From assembly GCF_013031355.1 (NCBI RefSeq), contig NZ_WPZO01000014.1, positions 58,971-122,970 on the forward strand: a stretch of 64,000 bases of DNA, in the 5' to 3' direction. This document shows positions 53,412-63,238 of this stretch, piece by piece. Under the pieces are notes generated by a model. That model saw only the letters and a program-made list of their open reading frames with translations. It ran no database searches and was not told where the DNA came from. Source of the DNA: Ruegeria arenilitoris. GTDB taxonomy: Bacteria > Pseudomonadota > Alphaproteobacteria > Rhodobacterales > Rhodobacteraceae. The position numbers and the translations under genes are program-made. How positions within the stretch are numbered: the first letter of the stretch is position 1; the number at the start of each line of letters is the position of its first letter.

Positions 53412-54311
53412 TTGGCGGAAACGACGCACGAGACCAAGACAGGCCCGATGGTGGATGGGACAGCGGATCAGGGCGAAATCTACGACCGTAGAACCCTGAC
53501 CTACGCGAATTCTTTCGACGATGCCTGGACGTCCACGGCCATTCGCGCCATCGAATGGTGCACAGGCAAGCTGACCATTCTGCGCATGGTCAACAAGTTC
53601 GAGAAAAAGAACGAATACTACCGCGGTCAGCGGTTCTGGGGTGGTGCGCTCGAGGTCATGGGCATCGACCTGACCACGCCGCAGGAACAGTTGGCGCACA
53701 TCCCCAAAGAAGGCCCCGTGGTTGTGGTCGCCAACCATCCCCATGGCATGGTCGATGGCATGATTCTGGCCGAGCTGATCGGTCAGGTGCGCAGCGATTA
53801 CCGCATCCTGACCCGCTCGGTTCTGACGGGACTGGACGAAGCGGCCACCTCTTTCATGATCCCGGTGCCCTTCCCGCATGATCCCGATGCGCAGGCCAAA
53901 ATGCTGGAAATGCGCGGCAAGGCGATGGACCACCTGAAAGAAGGCGGCGTTGTGGCCCTGTTCCCATCGGGTGTGGTGATGTCATCGGATGACTGGTTCG
54001 GACCCGCGCAAGAGCAGGAATGGAACGTATTCACCGCCAAGATGATCCGGCGGTCTGGTGCCCGGGTGGTGCCGATCTTCTTCCCCGGCAGCAACTCGCG
54101 CGCTTATCAGATCGCCAACAAGCTGTCTCCGATACTGCGGCAGGGGCTATTGCTGCATGAAATCGTGCGCTCCTGCAACAAACCGCAATCCCCGGTCATC
54201 GGCGAGCCGATTTCGGACGAGGATATGCAGCTGCTGGAACGCGACCCGCGCGGCTTCATGGCCTGGCTCAGAAAGCACACATTGTCGCTGGGCCAAATGC
54301 TCAAAGGCTGA
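53412..54311 (+). CDS. Lysophospholipid/glycerol-phosphate acyltransferase (PlsC-like)
   Basis: Acyltransferase of 299 residues. The catalytic motif is NHPHGMVDGMILAEL, close to the H-P-x-G-x-x-D form found in the HX4D superfamily, followed by ALFPSGVVMSS (the F-P-E-G-like motif with Ser for Glu) and VVPIFFPGSNSRAYQIA. It probably acylates a lysophospholipid or lyso-ornithine lipid at the inner membrane. It starts with TTG at 53412 after a GACCAGG site. Repeat copy B follows. Confidence 0.85.
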   Translation: MAETTHETKTGPMVDGTADQGEIYDRRTLTYANSFDDAWTSTAIRAIEWCTGKLTILRMVNKFEKKNEYYRGQRFWGGALEVMGIDLTTPQEQLAHIPKEGPVVVVANHPHGMVDGMILAELIGQVRSDYRILTRSVLTGLDEAATSFMIPVPFPHDPDAQAKMLEMRGKAMDHLKEGGVVALFPSGVVMSSDDWFGPAQEQEWNVFTAKMIRRSGARVVPIFFPGSNSRAYQIANKLSPILRQGLLLHEIVRSCNKPQSPVIGEPISDEDMQLLERDPRGFMAWLRKHTLSLGQMLKG

Positions 54312-54327
54312 TCCGCCTCTTAACTTG

Positions 54328-54391
54328 GCCAAAAAAATCCCGGGGGGTGAGCCCGGAAAGCATTCGGGCGAGGGGGCTGGCCCCCTCTGCC
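54328..54391. repeat. Roseobacter-type intergenic repeat, copy B
   Basis: It shares with copy A (37719-37777) the CCAAAAA-rich start, a CGGGGG run and the core GGGGGCTGGCCCCCT. A further small hairpin GCCCG/CGGGC is present inside. It fills the space between the convergent acyltransferase and hbd genes. Confidence 0.62.
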
Positions 54392-55267
54392 TTAACGTGT
54401 CGGAACCGGAACCTCGCCCCGGTAATCATAGAATCCACGTTCGGTCTTACGGCCCAGCCACCCGGCTTCGACATATTTGGTCAACAGCGGGCAGGGGCGG
54501 TACTTGGTATCGGCCAACCCATCATGCAACACGTTCATGATTGCCAGACACGTGTCCAACCCGATGAAATCTGCCAGTTCCAGCGGTCCCATCGGATGGT
54601 TTGCACCCAGCTTCATCGACTGGTCGATGGACTGAACGTTGCCGACACCTTCATACAGGGTATAGACCGCCTCGTTGATCATCGGCATCAGGATGCGGTT
54701 CACGATAAAGGCAGGGAAGTCTTCGGCGCTGGCGGCAGTTTTGCCCAGGCGGTCCACAACGGCCTTGCAGGTGCCAAAGGTCTCTTCGTCCGTGGCAATG
54801 CCGCGGATCAATTCGACCAGTTGCATAACCGGTACCGGGTTCATGAAGTGGAACCCCATGAACTTTTCCGGCCGGTCCGTTCGACTGGCCAGGCGCGTGA
54901 TCGAGATGGACGAGGTGTTCGAGGTCAGAATCGTGTGCGGCTGCAGATGCGGCTGCAGGTCCTCGAAAATCGCCTGTTTGATCGTCTCACGCTCGGTGGC
55001 GGCTTCGATCACCAGATCCGTCTGCCCCAGTTCCGGCAGTTGCAACGTTGTCTTGATCCGCCCCATCGCGGCCTGCATCGCGTCATCCGTGATTTTCCCA
55101 CGCGAGGCCTGACGCGCCATATTGCCTTCGATCGTCGCCACGGCTGCGTTCAGCGCGTCCTGGTTCACATCGGTGAGCAGAACATCATAGTCCGCCAGCG
55201 CCAGAACATGGGCGATACCGTTGCCCATCTGGCCTGCGCCGATCACTCCGACTGATTTTACATCCAT
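54392..55267 (-). CDS. hbd: 3-Hydroxybutyryl-CoA dehydrogenase
   Basis: NAD(P)-dependent enzyme of 291 residues. The dinucleotide loop is VGVIGAGQMGNGIAHVLA, then DLVIEAATERETIKQ, LTSNTSSISIT, and the catalytic histidine/glutamate in FMGFHFMNPVPVMQLVELI; the C-terminal domain has FIVNRILMPMINEA and GANHPMGPLELADFIGLD. It interconverts acetoacetyl-CoA and 3-hydroxybutyryl-CoA, relevant to PHB, butyrate and the ethylmalonyl-CoA route. The ATG at 55267 starts the conserved sequence. Confidence 0.95.
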   Translation of the reverse strand: MDVKSVGVIGAGQMGNGIAHVLALADYDVLLTDVNQDALNAAVATIEGNMARQASRGKITDDAMQAAMGRIKTTLQLPELGQTDLVIEAATERETIKQAIFEDLQPHLQPHTILTSNTSSISITRLASRTDRPEKFMGFHFMNPVPVMQLVELIRGIATDEETFGTCKAVVDRLGKTAASAEDFPAFIVNRILMPMINEAVYTLYEGVGNVQSIDQSMKLGANHPMGPLELADFIGLDTCLAIMNVLHDGLADTKYRPCPLLTKYVEAGWLGRKTERGFYDYRGEVPVPTR

Positions 55268-55430
55268 TTTCTGATGCCTCTGTGTCTCGGGATTGTGTGG
55301 ACAGTACCGGCAGATCGGTAGGGGCGGCAAGGGGATCGAACCCATCCAATTTGCTTCAAATGCGCACATTAGCACTTTCTAAAGACATGGGGCTGCAAGA
55401 TGGCAATTGGGTGAAAAATGGGTGAGTGTT

Positions 55431-56240
55431 ATGAGCTATCATCAAACAGGCTCGGCGGGGGCCGGGCATGACGTATGCCAGTACGGAGAATCGCGCCTTT
55501 GGTTTCGCGGGCCTGAACGGTCGTTGGACACGGCCTACATGGTCTGCGCTGGCGGTGATGAGACCTATGGACGGTTTGTCGAACGCCCCTTTGCGGCGAT
55601 TCTCGAAGACAGGCTGGACCGGCGGTGTCTGAATCTGGGAAGTTTGTTCTGCAGGCTGGACGCGCTCTGCGGCGATGCGGGGCTGTTCTCGCTGCTGAAC
55701 GGGGCAGAGCTGTGCATTCTTCAGGCCCCGGGTGTCTTGAGCCAGTCGAATCACTTCTATCGCGTCCATCCCCGGCGCAACGATCGGGTTCTGGCCCCAA
55801 CACCAGATCTGATCGATCTGTACCCCGAGGTGGACTTTGCCGATGTCCATTTCGTGTGCCACCTGATGCGCCTGCTGCAGGGCTATCAGGACGCCCGTTT
55901 CGAAGTTGTGGCCGAGGAGTTGCGCCGAAACTGGGTTCGAAAGGTCAACGATCTACTGGGCAGGCTTGAGGTGCCGGTTATTCTGCTGGGCCTTCGCGTC
56001 TTGCAGGACAACGACAGCCAAAGGGTGCCGGTCACGGTAACGGCTGAGATGTTGGATGCCGTCCGACCCTACATTGCCGACTGTGTCGAGGTCGCGGCCC
56101 ATGTGTCCGGTCAATCGGATGAGCTTGAGGATATGTTGTTCGGCACGCTGCAACAGCCGATGGCGGAGCATATGATTGGTCCAGCCGCGCATAAAACCAT
56201 TGCCGACGCGCTGGTTGGTCCCATTCGGAACCTGAACTGA
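55431..56240 (+). CDS. DUF6473-like protein, function unknown
   Basis: Protein of 269 residues without signal or membrane helix. [57 protein letters not shown] matches the DUF6473 pattern as I remember it from Rhodobacterales; the glycine-rich strand and NLG segment recall SGNH-like folds, but no clear catalytic serine is seen. ATG at 55431 is chosen over a GTG at 55407. A 26-base perfect palindrome terminates the gene. Confidence 0.7.
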   Translation: MSYHQTGSAGAGHDVCQYGESRLWFRGPERSLDTAYMVCAGGDETYGRFVERPFAAILEDRLDRRCLNLGSLFCRLDALCGDAGLFSLLNGAELCILQAPGVLSQSNHFYRVHPRRNDRVLAPTPDLIDLYPEVDFADVHFVCHLMRLLQGYQDARFEVVAEELRRNWVRKVNDLLGRLEVPVILLGLRVLQDNDSQRVPVTVTAEMLDAVRPYIADCVEVAAHVSGQSDELEDMLFGTLQQPMAEHMIGPAAHKTIADALVGPIRNLN

Positions 56241-56241
56241 A

Positions 56242-56267
56242 AAAGGCCCGCCAATTGGCGGGCCTTT
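56242..56267. terminator. Bidirectional terminator
   Basis: A 26-base perfect palindrome with arms AAAGGCCCGCC and GGCGGGCCTTT around AATT lies between the convergent DUF6473-like gene and etfA. A and T runs flank both sides, so it can end transcripts in both directions. Confidence 0.85.
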
Positions 56268-56300
56268 CCATATCTTTCAACGAAAAATCTGATCCAGTGA

Positions 56301-57230
56301 TCAGCCGAGTTTCTCGGTGAGTTCCGGCACGGCCTGGAACAGGTCTGCGACCAGACCGAAGTCGGCGACCTGGAAGATCGGGGCTTCTTCGTCCTTGTTG
56401 ATCGCAACGATGACCTTCGAGTCTTTCATACCCGCCAGGTGCTGGATCGCGCCCGAGATGCCGACAGCGACATACAGGTCAGGGGCAACAACTTTACCGG
56501 TCTGACCCACCTGCCAGTCGTTCGGGGCATAGCCCGAGTCGACCGCGGCACGCGACGCGCCAACAGCAGCGCCCAGCTTGTCGGCCAGGGTTTCGATCAG
56601 TTTGAAGTCCTCTTCCGAGCCGACACCGCGGCCGCCCGAGACAACAACGCCAGCCGAGGTCAGTTCTGGACGGTCGCTTTCGGCAACCTTGTCCTCGACC
56701 CACGAAGACAGACCTTCGGAGCCGGGCACCGAGACGGTCTCAACCGGGGCCGAACCGCCTTCGCCCGCCGCGTCAAAGCTGGCGGTCCGCAGGGTGACGA
56801 CCTTCTTGGCGTCGGAGGATTTCACGGTCTGGATCGCGTTGCCCGCATAGATCGGGCGCTCGAAGGTCGAGCCGTCAACCACGCCGGACGCATCCGAGAT
56901 CACCATCACGTCCAGCAGCGCGGCCACGCGCGGCATCACGTTCTTGGCGTCGGTGGTGGCGGGCGCAACGATGTGCTCATAGCCATCGGCCAGCGACACG
57001 ATCAGGGCTGCGGTCGATTCCGCCAGGCGGTGACCCAGCGAGGCATCCTCGGCAACCAGAACCTTGGACACACCGTCGATCTTGGCAGCGGCCTCACCCG
57101 CAGCAGCGGCAGAACCACCTGCGGCCAGAACGGTCACGTCGCCCAGTGCCTTTGCGGCGTTGACGGCTTTGGCGGTGGCGTCCAGCGACAGCTCACCATT
57201 GTTGACTTCCGCGAGAAGAAGAACAGCCAT
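56301..57230 (-). CDS. etfA: Electron transfer flavoprotein alpha subunit
   Basis: Alpha subunit of 309 residues, holding FAD. N-terminal domain [30 protein letters not shown]; the FAD domain has the signature [71 protein letters not shown]. It accepts electrons from acyl-CoA dehydrogenases, including Mcd, and passes them to ETF-quinone oxidoreductase. It starts at the last base of etfB, a one-base overlap. Confidence 0.97.
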   Translation of the reverse strand: MAVLLLAEVNNGELSLDATAKAVNAAKALGDVTVLAAGGSAAAAGEAAAKIDGVSKVLVAEDASLGHRLAESTAALIVSLADGYEHIVAPATTDAKNVMPRVAALLDVMVISDASGVVDGSTFERPIYAGNAIQTVKSSDAKKVVTLRTASFDAAGEGGSAPVETVSVPGSEGLSSWVEDKVAESDRPELTSAGVVVSGGRGVGSEEDFKLIETLADKLGAAVGASRAAVDSGYAPNDWQVGQTGKVVAPDLYVAVGISGAIQHLAGMKDSKVIVAINKDEEAPIFQVADFGLVADLFQAVPELTEKLG

Positions 57231-57988
57231 TACACAGCCCCCGCTTCTTTGAGTTTCTCGACCAGCTCGTCGACCGAGCCCACGACGATACCGGCGGCAC
57301 GTGCCGGCGGCTCTTCGGTTTTGACAATCTCCAGACGCGGAGTGACGTCGACGCCGTAATCGGCGGCGGTTTTCTCATCCAGCGGCTTTTTCTTCGCCTT
57401 CATGATGTTGGGCAGCGACGCATAGCGCGGCTCGTTCAGGCGCAGGTCAACAGTCACGATGGTCGGCATCTTGACGCTGATGGTCTGCAGGCCGCCGTCA
57501 ACCTCACGGGTGATCTTGGCGCTGTCGCCTTCGATGTCCAGCTCGGACGCGAAGGTGCCCTGGCTCCAGCCCAGCAGCGCCGACAGCATCTGACCGGTGG
57601 CGTTCATGTCGTTGTCGATCGCCTGCTTGCCCGCCAGAACGATGCCCGGCTGCTCTTCCTCGACCACTTTGGCCAGGATTTTCGCAACGGCCAGAGGCTC
57701 GATATCGGTGTGCACGTCATCGGCGGCCACAACCAGGATCGCACGGTCGGCGCCCATGGCCAGCGCGGTCCGCAGGGTTTCCTGCGCCTGCTTCACGCCG
57801 ATCGAAACGGCAACAACTTCGTCAGCCTTGCCCGCTTCTTTTAGGCGGATCGCCTCTTCCACCGCAATCTCGTCGAACGGGTTCATCGACATTTTGACAT
57901 TGGCGAGATCGACACCGCTACCGTCCGCCTTAACGCGAACCTTCACATTATAGTCAATCACGCGCTTCACAGGCACGAGTACCTTCAT
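57230..57988 (-). CDS. etfB: Electron transfer flavoprotein beta subunit
   Basis: Beta subunit of 252 residues, binding AMP. It starts [27 protein letters not shown]; the recognition loop region [24 protein letters not shown] and [23 protein letters not shown] is typical and includes the leucine-containing loop for partner dehydrogenases. The ATG at 57988 is favoured over an in-frame extension into the leader. Cotranscribed with etfA. Confidence 0.97.
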   Translation of the reverse strand: MKVLVPVKRVIDYNVKVRVKADGSGVDLANVKMSMNPFDEIAVEEAIRLKEAGKADEVVAVSIGVKQAQETLRTALAMGADRAILVVAADDVHTDIEPLAVAKILAKVVEEEQPGIVLAGKQAIDNDMNATGQMLSALLGWSQGTFASELDIEGDSAKITREVDGGLQTISVKMPTIVTVDLRLNEPRYASLPNIMKAKKKPLDEKTAADYGVDVTPRLEIVKTEEPPARAAGIVVGSVDELVEKLKEAGAV

Positions 57989-58150
57989 TTTGCGCTTGCT
58001 CCTCACAAAAAACGGTAAGCCGCGAAGCGACTCCACCAATGCTCTCGGACGCCTGAATAACGTCTGAATTCGTCGCGCAACAGAGCAAAATCGTCACGTC
58101 ATGGGCTTGGGACGTCGCGTTTCGTGTTTTTTGACGCTGCGGCCCAAAAC

Positions 58151-58246
58151 TTAGCGGTTCGCGCCCGCCCTTCGGGACGGGGCTCCGCCCTTCCGATCAC
58201 CGCAGTGTCCACTGGACACTGCGCCGCTTTTAGCGGTTCGCGCCCG
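58151..58246. repeat. Direct repeat and hairpin 3' of the adenosyltransferase gene
   Basis: The 17-base sequence TTAGCGGTTCGCGCCCG occurs at 58151-58167 and again at 58230-58246, where it is the last codons and stop of the adenosyltransferase gene. Between them lies a perfect hairpin, GCAGTGTCC and GGACACTGC with an ACT loop (58202-58222). The first copy looks like a duplicated gene end. The rest of the 240-base gap to etfB holds no gene. Confidence 0.65.
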
Positions 58247-58802
58247 GAACCCACAGCACGTCCTGCGTGCCGTTTTCGTTGGCGCAACGGGCGGCTACGA
58301 AGAACCAGTCGCTGAGGCGGTTGAGGTATTTCACCGCGACCTCGTTCACGGGCTCCATGTTGGTCAGTTCCACCGCCAGCCGCTCGGCCCGGCGCGAAAC
58401 GGTCCGGCATACATGCAGATGCGCCGCCAGCCGCGACCCACCGGGAAGGATGAAGCTGCGCAGCGGTTCCAGCGATTCGTTCATGGCGTCGATTTCAGCC
58501 TCGAGCCGGTCGATCTGAGAGGCGACGACTCGCAGTGGGGGATAATCGGCCTCTGCGTCCTTTTCCATCTCGGGGCGGCAGAAGTCTGCCCCCAGATCGA
58601 ACAGGTCGTTCTGAATGCGCGACAGGGCGGCGTCGACCTCACCCTCAGCTTCCGTCCGGGCCACGCCGACAAAGGCGTTTAGCTCGTCAACAGTGCCATA
58701 GGCGGCCACGCGGCCGGAATATTTGGCGACCCGTTCACCATTGCCAAGCGCCGTTTTCCCGTCATCGCCTGTGCGTGTGTAAATCTTGTTCAGAACGACC
58801 AT
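58230..58802 (-). CDS. pduO: Cob(I)alamin adenosyltransferase, PduO type
   Basis: Enzyme of 190 residues that makes adenosylcobalamin from ATP and cob(I)alamin. The PduO/MMAB motifs are seen: NKIYTRTGDDGKTALGNGERVAKYS near the N-terminus for ATP, YGTVDELNAFVGVAR, and the later CRTVSRRAERLAVEL and YLNRLSDWFFVAAR. It should supply coenzyme B12 to ethylmalonyl-CoA and methylmalonyl-CoA mutases. It is not homologous to CobO. It follows the small HIG1-like gene directly. Confidence 0.94.
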   Translation of the reverse strand: MVVLNKIYTRTGDDGKTALGNGERVAKYSGRVAAYGTVDELNAFVGVARTEAEGEVDAALSRIQNDLFDLGADFCRPEMEKDAEADYPPLRVVASQIDRLEAEIDAMNESLEPLRSFILPGGSRLAAHLHVCRTVSRRAERLAVELTNMEPVNEVAVKYLNRLSDWFFVAARCANENGTQDVLWVPGANR

Positions 58803-59006
58803 CTACTGTGCTCCTTGTCCACGCAGCCAGACGTAGAGCAGGATCAGCACCACGGCAATGAACTGGAACAGGATGCGCAATTGCATCATCCGGTTGCTTT
58901 TCATCGCGGCGCTTTTGCCGCTTTTGCCAAAGTTCGAAATACCAATCGCCAGCACGACGACCACTGCCGCCATGGCCAACAGCAAAATGACCATCAAAAG
59001 GTCCAT
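58803..59006 (-). CDS. Twin-transmembrane small protein (HIG1-like)
   Basis: Membrane protein of 67 residues: two helices (LLMVILLLAMAAVVVVLAIGISNF and LRILFQFIAVVLILLYVWLRG) joined by a basic loop (GKSGKSAAMKSNRMMQLRI). The loop plus second helix match HIG1-type proteins, which in mitochondria and alphaproteobacteria associate with respiratory oxidases. The stop codon directly abuts the start of the adenosyltransferase gene, so the two are cotranscribed, with etfBA downstream. Confidence 0.82.
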   Translation of the reverse strand: MDLLMVILLLAMAAVVVVLAIGISNFGKSGKSAAMKSNRMMQLRILFQFIAVVLILLYVWLRGQGAQ

Positions 59007-59086
59007 GGATGCACCGTCCGCGTTTCTTGTTTCGTTGGTCTATCATCTAGACCCAAGGGGCTAAAAAGCGAACGGTTAATTTCGCG

Positions 59087-59914
59087 TCAGACGTCCGAAA
59101 GGATACGGTCGATGGTGCGGGTCGGCAGGATGCGGCGCAGGTATCCGGCGATATATGTCGGTGTCGTGACATAGTACCGTGCTCGGGGGCGTTTTGATCC
59201 AACCGCATGGGCCAACTTGTCGGTTACGGCTGATGCAGGCAGCTCGAAGCGGTCGGGCCCTCTGGATTCGTACAGTCTTTTCAACAGGGACGCCTCGTAC
59301 CGCTCCCGCAGGGCCGAGTTCTGCCAGTTGATGAACCGCTCGAAAAACGGGATCGAGTTTTCGCGGATATTCGAGGTGATTGGGCCGGGTTCGATCAGGA
59401 TGACCTTGATATCGGTGTCGGCCAGTTCCAGGCGCAGCGTGTCCGTCAAACCTTCGACAGCGTATTTCGTCGCCACATAGGCTCCGCGCCAGGGAAAGGC
59501 TACAAAACCGAGCACCGATGAGTTCTGAACGATTCGCCCATGCCCCTGCGCCCGCATGACCGGAATGACTTGCCGGGTCAGCTCGTGCCAGCCAAAGAAA
59601 TTGGATTCGAATATCGCGCGCAAGCCCTCTGTCGGCAGATCCTCGACCGCGCCGGGCAGGCCGTGCGCGCCGTTATTGAACAATGCGTCCAGCGTGCCGC
59701 CGGTGGCCTCCAGAACCTCGGCCAGGCCCGAGGCGATGCTGTCCGGGTCAGTGTAGTCAATGCGTGGGCTTTCAAACCCCTGCGCTCGCAGCCTGTCGCA
59801 ATCCCGCTGTTGGCGGCACGAGGCAAACACCCGCCATCCACGCGCACGCATTCCATGGGCCGCATCCAGACCAATGCCCGAGGAACAGCCGGTAATGAGA
59901 ATGGTCTTTTTCAT
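59087..59914 (-). CDS. Short-chain dehydrogenase/reductase
   Basis: Classical SDR of 275 residues. Cofactor motif TGCSSGIG at the N-terminus, NNGAHG in place of the usual N-N-A-G, catalytic serine in QNSSVLGF, and the YVATK tyrosine/lysine. The C-terminal part (LIEPGPITSNIRENS) is typical of retinol dehydrogenase-like SDRs. Basic residues after the first strand suggest NADP. The substrate is unknown. It ends 80 bases before the small HIG1-like gene on the same strand. Confidence 0.88.
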   Translation of the reverse strand: MKKTILITGCSSGIGLDAAHGMRARGWRVFASCRQQRDCDRLRAQGFESPRIDYTDPDSIASGLAEVLEATGGTLDALFNNGAHGLPGAVEDLPTEGLRAIFESNFFGWHELTRQVIPVMRAQGHGRIVQNSSVLGFVAFPWRGAYVATKYAVEGLTDTLRLELADTDIKVILIEPGPITSNIRENSIPFFERFINWQNSALRERYEASLLKRLYESRGPDRFELPASAVTDKLAHAVGSKRPRARYYVTTPTYIAGYLRRILPTRTIDRILSDV

Positions 59915-59983
59915 GATCTTCCTGACTTTGAACCTGCGCTTAAGCTATGGCGAGGTTAGGGTCAGGACAATGACACGGCGCCG

Positions 59984-60592
59984 TCAGTTCGAGGTTTTTC
60001 GCACCAACGAGGCAGAAACCCATCCAACCTGTTGCTGTGGCAACACGCGCAGGCGCAGCCAGCCGGTGCCGGATTCGCTCAGTACCTCGACCTGCTGACC
60101 GATGGTGGCCTTGCCGATGATCGGATAGATCGTGCCCGGCCCATCGCGCATGTTTACGCGGGTGCCCGAGATTTCGCGAATGTCCTTTTCCGGTTCGGGC
60201 AGGGCGGGCGCTTCCGCCATGTCTTCCTGCACCTCGTCGGTGATCTGGGTCAGACCAGCCACACCGTCTTCAAGCGAGGCCAGCGTTATGTTGGCGCTTT
60301 GATCTTCGAACACCGACAGGGTCGAGAAAGATTCGAGAGTGGCGTCGTCCGCCACGAACTCGACCACCTCTTCCACCACTGATTCCGGCTGAACGCGCAC
60401 TGTCGGAGTACGGGCCGCGACATTGGTCACAAGTTCCTCGGCGCGGGCAGGGGCAACGGATGGATTTGGAGCAGAGGCAATGCGAACGGGCTGTTCGGCA
60501 CGCAGGCCGCGCGGTTCGAAATCCGGGCCGCCGCTCATTACATAAAAGCACCAGCCAAGTGCAGCGAAAGTGATAACAATAAGGCGCGTCAT
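59984..60592 (-). CDS. SH3b-domain envelope protein
   Basis: Protein of 202 residues. A hydrophobic N-terminal anchor (LIVITFAALGWCFYVMSG) is followed by about 110 residues of low-complexity, acidic sequence and a C-terminal bacterial SH3 domain (ISGTRVNMRDGPGTIYPIIGKATIGQQVEVLSESGTGWLRLRVLPQQQVGWVSASLV). SH3b domains often bind peptidoglycan. The start at 60592 has the anchor directly at the N-terminus. It is divergent from parC with a 200-base gap that contains no other gene. Confidence 0.82.
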   Translation of the reverse strand: MTRLIVITFAALGWCFYVMSGGPDFEPRGLRAEQPVRIASAPNPSVAPARAEELVTNVAARTPTVRVQPESVVEEVVEFVADDATLESFSTLSVFEDQSANITLASLEDGVAGLTQITDEVQEDMAEAPALPEPEKDIREISGTRVNMRDGPGTIYPIIGKATIGQQVEVLSESGTGWLRLRVLPQQQVGWVSASLVRKTSN

Positions 60593-60792
60593 GGCGCATC
60601 CCCCGGTAATCGTAAGAAACAACAAATAGGCAGTAGTCCAATGCGTTCAGGGTATCATATTTCGGGGTCTGAGTCGAAAAACGGGGGAAATCCGGGGGTT
60701 GCCTCCCCCTGTTGCAAAAAGCGCCACTTGTCCCCAGCAAAATATGCGCTGCTTGCTTTACCAAGGCGCGCTTGCGGCGTATCACATCATAT

Positions 60793-63141
60793 ATGAACGA
60801 TACGATCGACGACCCCAACATGGAGGCCCCCGAAAACGGGGGCGAGGTAGCTGAACCGCTGCGCCGCGCGATTGGCGAACGCTATCTGACCTATGCGCTG
60901 TCCACCATCATGCACCGGGCTTTGCCGGATGCCCGGGATGGTTTGAAGCCGGTTCACCGGCGAATCCTCTACGCCATGCGCGAGCTGCGACTCAGCGCGA
61001 CGGGCGGTTTCCGTAAGTCTGCAAAGATTTCGGGCGACGTGATGGGTAACTACCACCCGCACGGCGACGCCGCGATTTACGATGCGATGGCGCGTCTGGC
61101 GCAGGACTTCAACGTCCGCTACCCACTGGTCGACGGGCAGGGAAACTTCGGCAATATCGACGGAGACAACCCGGCGGCCTCGCGATACACCGAGGCGCGG
61201 ATGACCATCGTGGCCGAGGCGCTGCTGGAGGGGCTGAACGAGGACGCTGTCGATTTCCGCGACAACTACGACGGCACTCTGACTGAGCCCGTTGTACTGC
61301 CGGCGCAGTTCCCGAACCTGCTGGCCAACGGCGCCAGCGGTATTGCGGTCGGCATGGCGACAAATATCCCGCCGCATAACATCTCGGAACTGTGTGACGC
61401 CTGTCTACATCTGATCAAGACGCCGGATGCGCGCGACGACACGCTACTGAACTACGTCCCCGGACCGGATTTCCCGACCGGCGGTGTGATTGTCGAGCCG
61501 CCTGAGAACATCGTTCAGGCCTATCGCACCGGGCGTGGGTCCTTCCGTCTGCGCTGTAAGTTCGAGGTCGAAGATCTCGGCCGCGGTCAGTGGCAGATCG
61601 TGGTCACCGAGATCCCCTATCAAGTTCAGAAATCCAAGCTGATCGAAAAGATCGCGGAACTGATCCAGACCAAGAAAATCCCGATCCTCGCTGATGTCCG
61701 CGATGAATCTGCCGATGACATCCGCCTGATCCTTGAGCCGCGCAGTAAAAACGTGGACCCCGAGGTGTTGATGGGGATGCTCTATCGCAACTCGGACCTT
61801 GAGGTGCGGTTCAGCCTGAACATGAACGTGCTGATCGACGGGGTGACGCCCAAAGTCTGCTCGATGAAGGAAGTGCTGCGGGCCTTCCTGGACCACCGGC
61901 AAGAGGTGTTGATCCGCCGCTCGCGTCACCGTCTGGGTAAGATTGACCACCGTTTGGAGGTGTTGGAGGGCTTTATCGTCGCCTTCCTGAACCTCGACCG
62001 TGTGATTGACATCATCCGTTACGACGACGATCCCAAAGCCGCGCTGATGCGCGAAGATTGGGGCATCGACCACGTTCGCGCCACCAACGAGGCCGACTAT
62101 GTCTCACCCAAGCCGGGTGAGGGCGAACTGTCCGAGGTTCAGGTCGACGCGATCCTCAACATGCGCCTGCGCAGCCTGCGTCGTCTGGAAGAGATGGAGT
62201 TGGTCCGCGAACGCGACGCGTTGATGGAAGAGCGTGCCAACCTTGAGGACCTGCTGGCCGATGAAAGCCTGCAATGGGCCAAGATCGCCGAGCAGTTGAA
62301 AGAGACCAAGAAGACCTTCGGAAAAGACTACGAAGGCGGCGCGCGGCGGACTCAGTTTGCCGAGGCCGGACAGGTCGAAGAGGTGCCGCTTGAGGCGATG
62401 ATCGACAAAGAGCCGATCACGGTTGTCTGCTCTCAGATGGGCTGGATTCGGGCCATGACCGGTCATATCGACCTGAAGCGCGAGTTGAAGTTCAAGGACG
62501 GCGACGGCCCGCGCTTCATCTTCCACGCTGAAACCACCGACCGGCTGCTGGTGTTTGCTTCGAATGGTCGATTCTATACGGTCAGCGCCGCCAACCTGCC
62601 CGGCGGGCGGGGTATGGGCGAACCGCTGCGCCTGATGGTCGACCTGCCGAACGAGGCGCAGATCATCGACATCCTGATTCACAAGCCAGGGCGTAAACTG
62701 CTAGTGGCCTCGGATGCGGGCAACGGCTTCATGGTGCCCGAGGATGACGTGCTGGCGCAGACCCGCAACGGCAAGCAGGTGCTGAACGTCAAGGGCGACG
62801 AGACCGCGATGATCTGTAAGCCGGTCGATGGGGATCACGTCGCGGTGGTGTCTCAAAACGGCAAGTTCCTTGTCTTCCCGGCCGAGGAACTGCCCGAAAT
62901 GACCCGAGGCAAGGGCGTTCGTCTGCAGAAATACAACATGGCACGCGGGCGTCAGGGGACGCTGGAGCTGGATGGCGGCCTGTCCGACATCACCACGTTC
63001 AACTGGGAAGAGGGCCTGAAATGGTCCATGGGCGGCGACAAAACGCGGCACGAGGCCGATATGTCCCAATGGCTGGCCAAACGGGCCAGCGTCGGGAAAA
63101 AGCCGCCCTACGGCTTCCCGCGGAACTATAAATTCTCGTGA
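60793..63141 (+). CDS. parC: DNA topoisomerase IV subunit A
   Basis: Type IIA topoisomerase subunit of 782 residues that decatenates replicated chromosomes. Catalytic Tyr132 lies in [12 protein letters not shown]; the DNA gate helix is [19 protein letters not shown]. The C-terminal domain is short with degenerate pinwheel repeats, as in ParC and not GyrA. In the quinolone region the E. coli Ser80 and Glu84 positions hold Ala93 and Asp97. The ATG at 60793 fits the conserved N-terminus; a TTG extension to 60712 is unlikely. parE is not in the window. Confidence 0.95.
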   Translation: MNDTIDDPNMEAPENGGEVAEPLRRAIGERYLTYALSTIMHRALPDARDGLKPVHRRILYAMRELRLSATGGFRKSAKISGDVMGNYHPHGDAAIYDAMARLAQDFNVRYPLVDGQGNFGNIDGDNPAASRYTEARMTIVAEALLEGLNEDAVDFRDNYDGTLTEPVVLPAQFPNLLANGASGIAVGMATNIPPHNISELCDACLHLIKTPDARDDTLLNYVPGPDFPTGGVIVEPPENIVQAYRTGRGSFRLRCKFEVEDLGRGQWQIVVTEIPYQVQKSKLIEKIAELIQTKKIPILADVRDESADDIRLILEPRSKNVDPEVLMGMLYRNSDLEVRFSLNMNVLIDGVTPKVCSMKEVLRAFLDHRQEVLIRRSRHRLGKIDHRLEVLEGFIVAFLNLDRVIDIIRYDDDPKAALMREDWGIDHVRATNEADYVSPKPGEGELSEVQVDAILNMRLRSLRRLEEMELVRERDALMEERANLEDLLADESLQWAKIAEQLKETKKTFGKDYEGGARRTQFAEAGQVEEVPLEAMIDKEPITVVCSQMGWIRAMTGHIDLKRELKFKDGDGPRFIFHAETTDRLLVFASNGRFYTVSAANLPGGRGMGEPLRLMVDLPNEAQIIDILIHKPGRKLLVASDAGNGFMVPEDDVLAQTRNGKQVLNVKGDETAMICKPVDGDHVAVVSQNGKFLVFPAEELPEMTRGKGVRLQKYNMARGRQGTLELDGGLSDITTFNWEEGLKWSMGGDKTRHEADMSQWLAKRASVGKKPPYGFPRNYKFS

Positions 63142-63168
63142 TCCAGCCTCGGTTTCTGGGGAAATCCG

Positions 63169-63197
63169 CCGATACGGCTTGGCACAGGCCGTATCGG
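63169..63197. terminator. Hairpin after parC
   Basis: CCGATACGGC (63169-63178) and GCCGTATCGG (63188-63197) make a perfect ten-base stem with a nine-base loop, 27 bases after parC. There is no U-tract, so it may protect the 3' end or act with Rho. Confidence 0.5.
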
Positions 63198-63238
63198 TGC
63201 GCTAGATCAAAGCAAAACAGGCCTATCGAGAAGAGACC

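Noticed and set aside
55316..55350. A tRNA T-arm-like sequence on the minus strand (GGGTTCGATCCCC), which might mark an attachment site or tRNA remnant.
   Set aside because: No matching 5' acceptor strand, D-arm or anticodon arm is found, the 3' end does not give CCA, and no integrase or direct repeat is nearby. Chance is the simpler explanation.
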